NCBI RefSeq assembly: GCF_021869535.1
Contig: NW_026262701.1
Coordinates: forward strand, 51,463,278 to 51,527,277
From: Mytilus californianus
Lineage: Eukaryota > Mollusca > Bivalvia > Mytilida > Mytilidae
Direction of reading: 5' to 3'
DNA length: 64,000 bases
The notes beneath the pieces were generated by a model that saw nothing but the letters and a program-made list of their open reading frames with translations, did no database searches and was not told where the DNA came from. Below, in pieces: positions 1-12,640 of this stretch. Position 1 is the stretch's first letter. Every line of letters starts with the position of its first letter. Position numbers and translations under genes: made by a program.

Positions 1-2936
1 AAAATTTACATTTTAAGTTAGTTTTTTTTATCATGAAGAGAATTTGGGGGGGGGTCCAAAAAGGGGTAATTATTTTTTTTCGTTTAAGGAATAAGGGGAA
101 AAAAGGTTAAAAAACTAGGGTTTCCATTTTAATAGACAAATAATTGAGTAAAGAACATTATTTAAAAGCAGTGTAAGGTTGGTAATTCAAACTCATTTAA
201 ATATCTCACCTGCACTATGTTTGAATTATGTAAATTGGATATTTGCCAATTATTTTAGTATAATAAACTTCATTGGAAATTTGCCAATATAAAATTTTGC
301 TGATGAAGGTTTTTTGTTTACCTTTAGTCTGACTATGATGTCATTTTCTATTTTAATAGCCTTATGATGTAGTAAAATTTTTTTAAATACTTTTATGATG
401 TATTTTAATGCGCTTTTATGGTTGCAAATTTATTGTTTTAGTATAATAAACTCCATTGGAAATTTACCAATAGTTTGTTTATTTTTAGCTATGACTATGA
501 TGTCATTTTCTATTTAATTTTAAGGTTACAAATTAATTTCAGTTTTAAATATTATTGTAAAATGTTTGCCCAAAACATTTATTAATAAGTGGCCAAAAAA
601 GGGGGCAAAAATAAGCATTTTTTTAGTTTCCAGACATTAACTTGTGTTCAAGTGTATGGATTTCTCTGAAATTGTACTAAAAGGTACCATACCACAAAGG
701 GAAGTGGGTAAAAAAATTTTGGGGGGGGGGGGGATTTTTTTTCCTTTTTTTTTTCTTTAAAATTTTCCATTTTAAGTTGGTTAATTCTGATCACAAAGAG
801 AAAGTTGGAATTGAGTTTGGGGGATAATTGCTCAAATGTTTAGGAATAAGGGGCTATAAAGGGGTTAAAAATAAGCATTTTTTTTTAGTTTCCAACAATT
901 AATTGTGTTTAAGTAATTGGATCTCTGTGAAATTGTACAGCAAGGTACCATACCACAAACTGAAGGCTGGGATTGAGTTTGGGGGGGCGTGATGTGTGAA
1001 AATTTTCCACTTAAAGTTGGTTAATTATTTCTGATTTAGATATAAAAGCAAATAATAATGATGTGGTTTGATTTTATCAAAAACTTAAATTGAAGTTATG
1101 TATATCGTAAATTTAGGTTACATTGGAATTTAAGAATTGGCTTTGGGGTAGGGTTATGGCTCAAACCTTTAAATAATAAGGGAAAAAAAGGTGAAAAAAC
1201 AAGGGTTTCCAGGTTAATAGACAAATAAGTACAAAACATTATTTAAAAGCAGTGTAAGGTTGGTAATTCAAACTCATTTAAATATCTCACTTACACTGCT
1301 TTTAAATTATGTAAATTGGAAATTTGCCAATAACTTTATTGTTAATAAATGCATTGGAAATTTGCCAACAATTTTAGTATAATAAACTTCATTGGAAATT
1401 TGCCAATATAAAATTTTGCTGATGAAGGTTTTTTGTTTACCTTTAGCCTTGACTATGAAGTCATTTTCTATTTTTATAGCCTTATGATGTAGTTGAATTA
1501 TTTAATACTTTTATGATGTGTTTAAATGGGGTTTTATGGTTGCAAATTTATTGTTTTAGTTTAATAAACTCCATTTAAAATTTGGTAATAAAAAAAATTT
1601 TTGTATATTTTTAGCTATGATTATGATGTCATTTTCTATTTTACTTTTATAGTTGCAAAGAAATTTTTATTTTTAGATATTACTGTTAAATGATGCTGAT
1701 TAAGGTTTTTGCTATGTTTAGCCATGACTATGATGTCATTTTCTATTTTAATATCTGTCATGATGTATTTAAATGGGCTTTTATGGTTACAAAGGAATTT
1801 TATTTTTAGATATTACTGTAAAATGTTGCTGATTAAGGATTTTGTTTATTTTTAGCCATGACTATGATGTCATTTTCTATTTTAATACCTTTATTATGTA
1901 ATTTCCATTTTTAGATATTACTGTTAAATGATGCTGATTGAGGGTTTGAATGCTGGGATTGATTTTGGGGGTAATTGCCTCCAAATTTTAGGAATTAGGG
2001 GGCAAAAAACAAGCATTTTTCTAGTTTCATGACAATAACTTGTGTGTAAGTGTATGGATATTTATGAAATTGTACTACAAGGTTCCATATCACAAAGGGA
2101 AAGCTGGAATTGAGTTTGGGGGTACTTGCCCAAAACGTTTAGGAATAAGGGGCCAAAAATAAGCATTTTTCTAGTTTCCAGACAATAACTTGTGTTCAAG
2201 TGTATGGATCTCTCTGAAATTGTACTGCAAGGTACCATACCACAAAGGGAAGGCTGGGATTGTTTTTGGGGGTAATTGTCTCAAAATGTTAGGAATTAGG
2301 GGCCATAAAGGGGCAAAAAACAAGCATTTTTCTAGTTTCATGACAATAACTTGTGTGTAAGTGTATGGATCTTTATGACATTGTACTGCAAGGTTCCATA
2401 TCACAAAGGGAAAGCTTGGTTTGAGTTTGGGGGTAATTGCCCTAAACTTTTAGGAATTTGGGGCCAAAAAGGTGCAAAAAAACCAAGCATTTTTCTAGTT
2501 TCCAGACAATAATTTGTGTTCAAGTGTATGGATCTCTCTGAAATTGTACTGCAAGGTACCATACCACAAAGGGAAGGCTGGGATTGAGTTTGGGGGTGAT
2601 GAATCATAAGGGGGTTTCAAAAAATTTGGGGGGGGGGGGATTTTTTTTTCCTTTTTTTTCTTTAAAATTTTCCATTTTAAATTGGTTATTTCTGATTTAT
2701 ATATAAAAGCAAATAATAATGATATGGTTTGAATAGGTAAATTAAAAAATTTTAAGTTCTTAGACTACTTTCATTCTGTGTGAGAAACCTATGCTGTGTC
2801 AAATATTTAATTACAATCCAAATTCAGTGCTGTATCAAGCTTGAATGTTGTGTCCATACTTGCCCCAACTGTTCAGGGTTCGACCTCTGCGGTCGTATCA
2901 AGCTGCGCCCCAGCGGAGCATTTTATTAAATACATG
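1..2936 (+). mobile_element. Helentron-like repeat-cored element, 3' portion
   Basis: No coding capacity. The stretch consists of diverged tandem units of two kinds: units of roughly 155-165 bp with a CCATATCACAAAGGG core (from about 2080) and units of about 120-165 bp containing GACTATGATGTCATTTTC. It ends in a conserved tail of about 220 bp, with GACCTCTGCGGTCGTATCAA shortly before a GC hairpin and the terminal GCATTTTAT at 2936. The same tail closes the copies ending at 7260, 11180, 12064 and 35842. The 5' end (TATACGACCGC) lies outside the window. Runs of G (about 718-733, 2626-2639) and T punctuate it. Open frames here come from the tandem repeats. Confidence 0.75.
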
Positions 2937-3988
2937 TAAAAGTTGAAAGATAACTATCTATTGATTTTTTTTTTAAATAGCTTTTTTCACAACACTTATA
3001 ACTTTGTAATTTATGTTCCATTGTACACTTGTTATTCTTAATATCTTTAAAAATTGTTGTTTGGGAACAAAATCTTGTCAGGGTTTCTTATGGTACTAGC
3101 ATGACAAGTGCATTCATAGTCTAAAATACTCTAAACATTAAAAAAAGTCAGTATTTTCAGATCATTCTGAGTCTTTCTGACCTTATTAAGTCAGAACATT
3201 CAGACTTTTATAAGTCAGAACATTCTGACTTCCAATGTTCTTCTCACTTCTGTAGAAACAAAGACTATCTATGTCTTAAATAAGAGGTAAATGCTTCATG
3301 TGGCTAAGCATCTGGGGTAAGAATTATAGATGTGTAATTTCAGAGGAAAACAAATATGCCAAAAATTTTTTTTTTTATATAGATAAGACCGTTGGTTTTT
3401 CAGTTTGAATGGTGTTACACTTGTAATTTTTTTAGGCCCTTTATAGCTTGCTGTTCGGTGTGAGCCAATGCTCCGTGTTGAAGGCCGTACCTTGACCTAT
3501 AATGGTTTACTTTTATAAATTGTAACTTGGATGGAGAGTTGTCTCATTGGCACTCATATCACATCTTCCTATATCCATGTAATTAATAAGATGTGATGCA
3601 TGTGAGAGGAAAATAATACTGAATAGACAATTCTGTTTGCACAAACACTGATAAATATAATATGTAAAGGTGGTCTCTCAGCAGATTAAAATAAACAAGA
3701 AATAATTGTAACAGGATGCTGTTACGAAGTCTCCCAAACAAAGCTCCCGTAATTTGTCATTCCCATGGTTGCCTGACATTGGGCAAGTTCCAGTACAAAT
3801 TGGTTTTGTCTAGTAAAGTGATATGCATAAGTGACGCCTAGGGTTTGACCCTGCATGTCATTCAAATCTTCTTGAAATGACGAACAGGAATATCATATGG
3901 TTTACCTTTAGGGGTGGTGATCCAGAACATTTCAAAAAGGGGGATGGGGATGACCCCAATGGACTTCCCCTATATTTCATTTGATTTT
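2937..3988. other. Gene-free spacer with dispersed mussel-type repeats
   Basis: No coding exon is supported. Positions 3150-3240 hold several AAGTCAGAA / TTCTGACTT words in both orientations. A dispersed repeat at about 3390-3595 ends in a GTTGTCTCATTGGCACTCAT block; its reverse complement recurs at about 16,620-16,830, and its end at about 57,230-57,305. Positions 3890-3988 match the roughly 122-bp units at 12,065-12,640, which shows that the element starting at 3989 landed inside that repeat. Confidence 0.6.
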
Positions 3989-4855
3989 TATACGACCGCA
4001 AAAAAATTTTGACGTCGTATATTGGTATGACGTTGGCGTCGTCGTCGTCCGAATACACAATGGTTTTCGCACTCTAACTTTAGTTTAAGTGAATGGATCT
4101 CTATGAAATTTTACCATAAGGTTCAATACCACAATAGGAAGGTGGGGATTGATTTTGGGGGTTATGGTACCAACAGTTAAGGAATTAGGGGCCAAAAAGG
4201 GGCCGAAAATAAGCATTTTTGTAACTTCCAGACATAACTTGTGTGTTAGCATATGGATCTCTTTGAAATTGTACCACAAGATTCCATATCACAAAGGGTC
4301 AATGCTGGGATTGATTTTGGGGTTAATTGCCTCAAAATTTTAGGAATAAGGGGCCAAAAGGGGGCAAAAAACAAGCATTTTTCTAGTTTCATGACAATAA
4401 CTTGTGTGTAAGTGTATGGATCTTTCTGAAATTTTACTACAAGGTTCCATTTCACAAAGGGAAAGCTGGAATTGAGTGTTGTGGTAATTGCCCAAAACGT
4501 TTAGTAATAAGGGGCCTAAAAAGGGGTTTAAAATAAGCATTTTTTAGTTTCTAGACAATAACTTGTGTTCAAGTGTATGGATCTCTCTAAAATTGTATTA
4601 CAAGGTACCATACCACAAAGGCAAGGCTGTTATTGAGCTTGGTTTGGGGGGAAAGGGGGGTGGGGGGTGATGAATCATAAGGGGGGCGGGGGTCAAAAAA
4701 GGGGTAATTTTTTGTTTTCCTTTTTTTTTTGTTTAAAATTTACATTTTAAGTTAGTTATTTTTTATCACGAAGAGAAAGTAGGAATTGAGTTTTGGGGTA
4801 ATTGCTCAAACATTTATGAATAAGGGGCCAAATATTGGTCGAAAATAAGGATTTT

Positions 4856-7260
4856 TATACGACCGCAAAAAAATTTTGTGGTCGTATATTGGTATGACAT
4901 TGGCGTCGTCGTCGTCGTCGTCCGGCGTCGTCGTCCGAATACACATTGGTTTTCGCACTCTAACTTTAGTTTAAGTGAATGGATCTCTATGAAATTTTAC
5001 CATAAGGTTCAATACCACAATAGGAAGGTGGGGATTGATTTTGGGGGTTATGGTACCAACAGTTAAGGAATTAGGGGCCAAAAAAGGGGCCAAAAATAAG
5101 CATTTTTGTAACTTCCAGACATAACTTGTGTGTTAGTGTATGGATCTCTCTGACATTGTACCACAAGGTTCCATATCACAAAGGGAATGCTGGGATTGAT
5201 TTTTGGGGTAATTGCCTCTAAATTTTAGGAATTAGGGGCCAAAAAGGGGAAAAAAACAAGCATTTTTCTAGTTTCATGACAATAACTTGTGTGTAAGTGT
5301 ATGGATCTGTCTGACATTGTACCATAAGGTTCCATATCACAAAGGGAATGCTGGGATTGATTTTGGGGGTAATTGCCTCCAAATTTTAGGAATTAGGGGC
5401 AAAAAAGGGGCAAAAAACAAGCATTTTTCTAGTTTCATGACAATAACTTGTGTGTAAGTGTATGGATCTTTATGAAATTGTACTACAAGGTTCCATATCA
5501 CAAAGGGAAAGCTGGAATTGAGTTTGGGGGTAATTGCCCACAACGTTTAGGAATAAGAGGCCAAAAAGGGGCCAAAAATAAGCATTTTTCTAGTTTCCAG
5601 ACAATAACTTGTGTTCAAGTGTATGGAACTCTCTGAAATTGTTCTGCAAGGTACCAAACCACAAAGGGAAGGCTCGGATTGATTTTGGGGATAATTCCCT
5701 AGAAATTTGAGGAATTAGGGGCCATAAAGGGGCAAAAAAACAAGCATTTTTCTAGTTTCAGGACAATAACTTGTGTGTAAGTGTATGGACCTTTCTGAAA
5801 TTGTACTGCAAGGTTCCATATCACAAAGGGAAAGCTGGGTTTTAGTTTGGGGGTAATTGCCCTAAATGTTTAGGAATTTGGGGCCAAAAAACAAGCATTT
5901 CCAGACAATAACTTGTGTTCAAGTGTATGGATCTCTCTGAAATTGTACAGTTCATACATGTGAACCTCCCGACGGGAGTACAATAATCCCGTTTTCAGGG
6001 GTCTCCTCCCGACCTCCCGTTGAAGACAAAAAAATCCCGTGTATGAAATATTTCATGAATGAAAAATTTCAGCCAAACATATCTGGTGTAACTGACATTA
6101 CTGAAGTTATATTTTACCTGTAAATCAATTAAAATGCATAATTATATGGCCTCACTTGTCACCTTGGGTGTCAAACATACTGGTAATAAACGACTTTTAC
6201 CTCAGGCTAACTGCCGTTGTGTAATAAAACTTTGTTTATCTAAAATGAATGTTGGGTTACTTCCCTTGATTTATCCTGTTTTAAGTTACTTTCCTATAAA
6301 TAATGTAAATTTTTAAAAGAATATAAATAAAATATAAATTGAACAAATAATCATAAAAGGATGGTAATTAAATGATTTTAAATGTTTTAGGACAAATAAA
6401 AAAATAATAATTTGAAAATTATTTGAGGGTTCTATACTTCCTTTCAAGGCTTAAATTGAAATTTATATAGTAACTATGACCCATGATAACATTATGAATG
6501 TGTTTCTTATCATGCATTAAAAATTTACTTGCATAAAGATAAAATAAAAGATCTACTTGCAGATAGATAAGCAAATGTTCTGATTGCAATGAATAATGGT
6601 AAAAAAGATATGACCTAAAAAATTTAAAGAACATACTGAAAAAGAAGAATGTTAGATTGAACAAGTTGAAAGTTTAAAAAGATAGAGAAAATTTATAAGT
6701 ACAAAGGTACTATAAACATAATACATTCGGATGGAAAGTTGAAGAAAACACACTTTAACAGACAATTTCTACAGCACACGGTTACATTTACGACAGAATT
6801 TATGTCGATAAAAAACATCTGATCTGAGTCCTAATCTCCAAAACTCCTGATCTTAGTTTCACAGTCCATCACATGTATGTGTACTGCAAGGTACCATACC
6901 ACAAAGGGAAGGCTGGGATTGAGTTTGGGGATAATGAATCATAAGGGGGTTCAAAAAATTTGGGGGGGGGGGGGATTTTTTTTTCCTTTTTTTCTTTAAA
7001 ATTTTCCATTTTAAATTGGTTATTTCTGATTTATATATAAAAGCAAATAATAATGATATGGTTTGAATAGATAAATTTAAAATTTTTAAGTTCTTAGACC
7101 ACTTTTATTCTGTGTCAGAAACCTATGCTGTGTCAAATATTTAATTACAATCCAAATTCAGTGCTGTATCAAGCTTGAATGTTGTGTCCATACTTGCCCC
7201 AACTGTTCAGGGTTCGACCTCTGCGGTCGTATCAAGCTGCGCCCCAGCGGAGCATTTTAT
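4856..7260 (+). mobile_element. Nested Helentron-like element (second layer)
   Basis: It starts TATACGACCGC at 4856, directly after a T run, and ends GCATTTTAT at 7260, directly before TTTAG. The 5' hairpin and a GTC repeat (about 4903-4935) are followed by about five 165-bp units with CCATATCACAAAGGG or CCATACCACAAAGGG cores, then the family tail. A further insertion of about 930 bp (5946-6877) splits one unit. The flanks fit insertion into a T run. Confidence 0.65.
5946..6877. mobile_element. Unclassified insertion splitting a tandem unit
   Basis: The neighbouring tandem unit reads GAAATTGTACTGCAAGG without a break. Here it is cut after TTGTAC at about 5948 and resumes as TGTACTGCAAGG at about 6880, so TGTAC may be duplicated. 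The inner ends carry CATACATGTGA on the left and its reverse complement TCACATGTATG on the right. The left part includes repeated CTCCCGAC / CCCGT words; the rest is AT-rich with no convincing gene. Superfamily unknown. Confidence 0.5.
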
Positions 7261-8639
7261 TTTAGTGTGCTCTAATGTTTAAGGAATAAGGGGAAAAAAG
7301 GTTAAAAAACAAGGGTTTCCATTTTAATAGACAAATAATTGAGTAAAGAACATTATTTAAAAGCAGTGTAAGGTTGGTAATTCAAACTCATTTAAATATC
7401 TCATCTACACTGCTTTTAAATTATGTAAATTGGAAATTTGCCAATAACTTTATTGTTAATAAATGCATTGGAAATTTGCCAACAATTTTAGTGTAATAAA
7501 CTTCATTGGAAATTTGCCAATATAAAATTTTGCTGATGAAGGTTTTTTGTTTACCTTTAGCCTTGACTATGAAGTCATTTTCTATTTTTATAGCCTTATG
7601 ATGTAGTTGAATTATTTAATACTTTTATGATGTGTTTAAATGGGGTTTTATCATGTTTATGGTTGCAAATTTATTGTTTTAGTATAATAAACTCCATTTA
7701 AAATTTGCCAATAAAAAACAATTTTGTTTATTTTTAGCTATGATTATGATGTCATTTTTATACGACCGCAAAAATTGAAAATTTTTTGGTCGTATATTGG
7801 TATGACGTTGGCGTCGTCGTCGTCGTCGTCGTCTGGCGTCGTCCGGCGTCGTCCGAAGACACATTGGTTTTCGCACTCTAACTTTAGTTTAAGTGAATGG
7901 ATCTCCATGAAATTTTACCATAAGGTTCAATACCACGAAAGGAAGGTGGGGATTGATTTTGGGGGTTATGGTACCAACAGTTAAGGAATTAGGGGCCAAA
8001 AAGGGGCCAAAAATAAGCATTTTTGTAACTTCCAGACAATAACTTGTGTGTTAGTGTATGGATCTCTCTGACATTGTACCACAAGGTTCCATATCACAAA
8101 GGGAAGGCTGTAATTGATTTTGGGGGTAATTGCCTCAAAATTTTAGGAATTAGGGGCCAAAAAAGGGGCAAAAAACAAGCATTTTTCTAGTTTCATGACA
8201 ATAACTTGTGTGTAAGTGTTTGGATATTTCTGAAATTGTACTACAAGGTTCCATATCACAAAGGGAAAGCTGGAATTGAGTTTGGGGGTAATTGCCCGAA
8301 ACGTTTAGGAATTAGGGGCCAAAAAGGGGCCAAAAATAAGCATTTTTCTAGTTTCCAGACAATAACTTGTGTTCAAGTGTATGGATCTCTCTGAAATTGT
8401 ACTGCAAGGTACCATACCACAAAGGGAAGGCTGGGATTGAGTTTGGGGGTGATGAATCATAAGGGGGTTCAAAAAATTGGGGGGGGGGATTTTTTTTTTT
8501 TCTTTTTTTTTCTTTTTTTCCTTTTTTTTTCTTTTTTTCCTTTTTTTTTTCTTTTTAAATTTTCCATTTTAAGTTGGTTATTTCTGATTAATATTTAAAA
8601 GCAAATAATAATGATATGGTAGGAGATACACACCAAACA

Positions 8640-8886
8640 GGATGTGTAAATTATTATATAATAAGTATTGTGCAATAGCAAGAAATTTTCAATTGCACAG
8701 TATTGCACAATTGCAAGAAATCTTCAATTGCACAGTATTGCGCAATAGCAAGAAATCTTCAATTGCACAGTATTGCGCAATATCAAGAAATATCCAATAG
8801 CACAATATTGCACAATAGCAAGAAATTGTCAATTGTACAGTATTGCACAATAGCAAGAAATATTCAATTGCACAGTATTGTGCAAA
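8640..8886 (+). repeat. 35-bp minisatellite
   Basis: About seven tandem units of 35 bp, each with AGCAAGAAATCTTCAATTGC and a TATTGCGCAATA-type palindrome. It lies inside the element at 7759-11180. A single degenerate unit at about 33,445-33,475 sits at the matching place in the element at 30,538-35,842, so it belongs to the family's core. Confidence 0.8.
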
Positions 8887-8989
8887 AGAAGATACTTCGT
8901 ATAAATTGCTTATTTCTTGATCAATTTCAATGGGGTTTTATTCTTGAATTCTTGGGGTTCTTTAATATGCTGAATCTAACCGTGTAATA

Positions 8990-10970
8990 AGTTTTTGGAT
9001 TTTGGGCCCCGTTTTTAAATTGGTCCACATTGAGGTCCAAAGGGTCCAAAATTTAACTTTGTTTGATTTCATCAAAAATTGAATTATTGGGGTTCTTTGA
9101 TATGCCGAATCTAACCGTGTATTTAGATTCTTAATTTTTGGTTCCGTTTTCAAATTGGTCTACATTAAGGTCAAAAGGGTCCAAAATTAAACTTAGTTTG
9201 ATTTTAACAAAAATTGAATTTTTAGGGTACTTTGATATGCTGAATCTAAACATGTATTTAGATTTTTGATTATGGGCCCAGTTTTCAAGTTGGTCCAAAT
9301 CGGGGTCCAAAATTAAACTTTGTTTGATTTCAACAAAAATTTCATATATGGGGTTCTTTGATATGCTGAATCTAACCATGTATTTAGATTTTTGATTTTT
9401 GGGCCCCGTTATCAACTTTGTCCACATTGAGGTCAAAAGGGTCCAAAATTAAACTTTGTTTGATTTCATCAAAAATTGAATTCTTGGGGTTCTTTGATAT
9501 GCTGAATCTAACCATGTATTTAGATTTTTTATTTGTGGACCCGCTATCAAATTAGTTCATATTGAGGTCAAAAGGGTCCAAAATTAAACTTTGTTTGATT
9601 TCATCAAAAATTGAATTATTGGGGTTCTTTGATATGCCAAATCCAACCGTGTATTTAGATTTTTAATTTTGGGTCCCGTTTTTAAATTGGTCTACATTAA
9701 GGTCCAAAGGGTCCAAAATTAAACTTAGTTTGATTTTAACAAAAATTGAATTCTTGGGGTTCTTTGATATGCTGAATCTAAACATGTGTTTAGATTTTTG
9801 ATTATGGGCCCAGTTTTCAAGTTGGTCCAAGTTGGGGTCCATAATTAAACTTTGTTTGATTTCAACAAAAATTGAATATATGGGGTTCTTTGATATGCTG
9901 AATCTAAACATGTATTTAGATTTTAGATTATGGGCCCAGTTTTCAAGTTGGTCCAAATTGGGGTCCAAAATTAAACTTTGTTTGATTTCAACAAAAATTG
10001 AATATATGGGGTTCTTTGATATGCTGAATCTTACCATGTATTTAGATTTTTTATTTGTGGGCCCGCTATCAAATTGGTTCATATTGAGGTCAAAAGGGTC
10101 CAAAATTAAACTTTGTTTGATTTCATCAAAAATTTAATTATTGGGGTTCTTTGATATGCCAAAATCTAACCGTGTATTTAGATTTTTAATTTTGGGTTCC
10201 GTTTTTTAAATTGGTCTACATTAAGGTCTAAAGGGTCCAAAATTAAACTTAGTTTGATTTTAACAAAAATTGAATTTTTGGGGTTCTTTGATATGCTGAA
10301 TCTAAACATGTGTTTAGATTTTTTATTATGGGACCAGTTTTCAAGTTGGTCCAAGTTGGGGTCCAAAATTAAACTTTGTTTGATTTCAACAAAAATTGAA
10401 TATATGGGGTTCTTTGATATGCTGAATCTAAACATGTATTTAGATTTTAGATTTTTTGGCCCAGTTTTCAAGTTGGTCCAAATTGGGGTCCAAAATTAAA
10501 CTTTGTTTGATTTCAACAAAAATTGAATATATGGGGTTCTTTGATATGCTGAATCTTACCATGTATTTAGATTTTTTATTTTGTGGGCCCGCTATCAAAT
10601 TGGTTCATATTGAGGTCAAAAGGGTCCAAAATTAAACTTTGTTTGATTTCATCAAAAATTGAATTATTGGGGTTCTTTGATATGCCAAATCTAACCGTGT
10701 TTTTAGATTTTTAATTTTGGGTCCCGTTTTTTAAATTGGTCTACATTAAGGTCCAAAGGGTCCAAAATTAAACTTAGTTTGATTTTAACAAAAATTGAAT
10801 TCTTGGGGTACTTTGATATGCTGAATCTAAACATGTGTTTAGATTTTTGATTATGGGACCAGTTTTCAAGTTTGTTCAAGTTGGGGTCCAAAATTAAACT
10901 TTGTTTGATTTCAACAAAAATTGAATATATGGGGTTCTTTGATATGCTGAATCTAACCATGTATTTTGAT
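8990..10970 (+). repeat. 126-bp satellite-like tandem array (first copy)
   Basis: About 16 units of roughly 126 bp built around GGGTCCAAAATTAAACTT, TTTGATTTCAACAAAAATTG and TTCTTTGATATGCTGAATC. Variants alternate (CCGTGTATTTAG, ACATGTGTTTAG and CCATGTATTTAG types), which gives a higher-order pattern of several units. Because 126 is a multiple of 3, units without stops concatenate into open frames with a 42-residue period on both strands. These are not genes. Confidence 0.85.
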
Positions 10971-12064
10971 TTTGGACATTGGACCATAATAGGTAAATTA
11001 AAAAAATTGAAGTTCTTAGACCACATTCTTTCTGTGTCAGAACCTATGCTGTGTCAAATATTTAATCACAATCCAAATTCAGAGCTGTATCAAGCTTGAA
11101 TGTTGTGTCCATACTTGCCCCAACTGTTCAGGGTTCGACCTCTGCGGTCGTATCAAGCTGCGCCCAGCGAAGCATTTTATCTATTTTACTTTTATGGTTG
11201 CAAAGAAATTTTTATTTTTAGATATTACTGTTAAATGATGCTGATTAAGGTTTTTGCTATGTTTAGCCATGACTATGATGTCATTTTCTATTTTAATATC
11301 TGTTATGATGTATTTAAATGGGCTTTTATGGTTACAAAGGAATTTTATTTTTAGATATTACTATAAAATGTTGCTGATGCTGATTAAGGATTTTGTTTAT
11401 TTTTAGCCATGACTATGATGTCATTTTCTATTTTAATACCTTTATGATGTAATTTCCATTTTTAGATATTACTGTTAAATGATGCTGATTAAGGGTTTTT
11501 TGCTATGTTTAGCCATGACTATGATGTCATTTTCTATTTTAATATCTTTATGATGTATTTAAATGGGCTTTTATGGTTACAAAGGAATTTTATTTTTAGA
11601 TATTACTTTAAATGTTGCTGATTAAGGATTTTTGTTTATTTTTAGCCATGACTATGATGTCACTTTCTATTTTAATACCTTTATGATGTATTTAAATGGG
11701 CTCCCATGTATTTAGATTTTTGATTATTTATACATGTTACCAAATTGGTCCACATTGAACAAAAACGGTCCAAATTTCAACTTTATTACATTACATCAAA
11801 CATTGAATTCTACATATTCTTTGATATATTGAAATTAACAAACAATTTAGTTTATGGAGATTCCACCATAATAGGTAAATTAAATTTTTTCCAGTTCTTA
11901 CACCACATTCATCCTGTGTCAGAAACCTATGCTGTGTCAAATATTTAATGACAATCCAAAGTCATAGCTGTATCAAGCTTGAATTTTGTGTCCATACTTG
12001 CCCCAACTGTTCAGGGTTCGACCTCTGCGGTCGTATCAAGCTGCGCCCCAGCGAAGCATTTTAT

Positions 12065-12640
12065 TTTTATTGTCCTGTGCAAGAATGTATATGGTTTAGG
12101 GGTGGGGATCTCGACCGTTTACAAGTTTTCAAACATGAGGGGGTTGGGTGACCCTCAGGGACTTCACCTATATTTCATTAGATTTGTCTTATTGACCCTT
12201 ACAAGAATATATATGGTTAAGGGGTGGGGATCTCGACCGTTAAAACGTTTTAACACAGGAGGGGGTGGGGGTGACCCCAAGGGACTTCCCCTATATTTCA
12301 TTTGATTTGTTTTATTGTCCTATTCAAGAAAATATATGGTTTAGGGGTGGGGATCTCGACCGTTTACAAGTTTTCAAACAGGAGGGGTAGGGGTGACCCC
12401 CAGGGACCTCCCCAACATATCATTTGATTTGTTAAATTGTCCCATACAAGAATATATATGGTTTAGGGGTGGGGATCTCTACCGTTTACAAATGGCAGGG
12501 GGTGGGGGTAAACCTGGAGACTAGCCCGGTATATTTCATTCAAATCAATTTGACATTATAAAGAGGAATAGAGAAATGACAGGGATAGGGGTGATCCCTG
12601 GAGACTTGCCCTACATTTCATTTGATTTGTTTTATCATGT
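12065..12640 (+). repeat. Tandem repeat of about 122 bp
   Basis: Four to five units marked by TTATTGTCC, ATATGGTTTAGGGGTGGGGA, a G-rich block, and GACTTCCCCTATATTTCATT. Another unit lies at about 3890-3988, on the far side of the element at 3989-12064, so the array was split by that insertion. No gene. Confidence 0.75.

Larger units (their letters stand above)
7759..11180 (+). mobile_element. Nested Helentron-like element with exact, duplication-free boundaries
   Basis: The 5' end TATACGACCGC (hairpin with GGTCGTATA) is at 7759 and the 3' end GCATTTTAT at 11180. The interrupted host sequence reads GATGTCATTTT on the left and CTATTTTACTTTTATGG on the right. Other copies of that host repeat (about 1626-1660) read straight through GATGTCATTTTCTATTTTAC, so the insertion added 3,422 bp with no target duplication. 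Inside, in order: 165-bp type units, a 35-bp minisatellite, a 126-bp satellite array and the family tail. The tail lacks one C of the usual GCGCCCCAGCG. Confidence 0.75.
3989..12064 (+). mobile_element. Outer Helentron-like element carrying two nested copies of its own family
   Basis: The 5' end is TATACGACCGC at 3989, forming a hairpin with GTCGTATA about 25 bases on, followed by GTC-rich DNA. The 3' end is the family tail ending GCATTTTAT at 12064. The left flank (...TTCATTTGATTTT) and right flank (TTTTATTGTCC...) are the two halves of the unit repeated at 12,065-12,640, so the whole 8.1 kb reads as one insertion. Copies at 4856-7260 and 7759-11180 are later insertions inside it. It encodes no protein and must be non-autonomous. 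Helentron affiliation is inferred from the hairpin termini, tandem core, T-run target and lack of target duplication; no Rep/helicase gene is present. Confidence 0.65.

Noticed and set aside
4878..5066. Frames starting in the GTCGTC tract at element 5' ends (also 7724-7984, 30,416-30,742)
   Set aside because: They translate the GTC microsatellite and the conserved noncoding 5' end of the Helentron-like family; length varies with the tract.
9663..10103. 146-residue minus-strand frame and similar frames at 9131-11,026 and 33,535-35,552
   Set aside because: These are products of a 126-bp tandem repeat whose length is a multiple of three. The 42-residue period mirrors the DNA period and frames exist on both strands.
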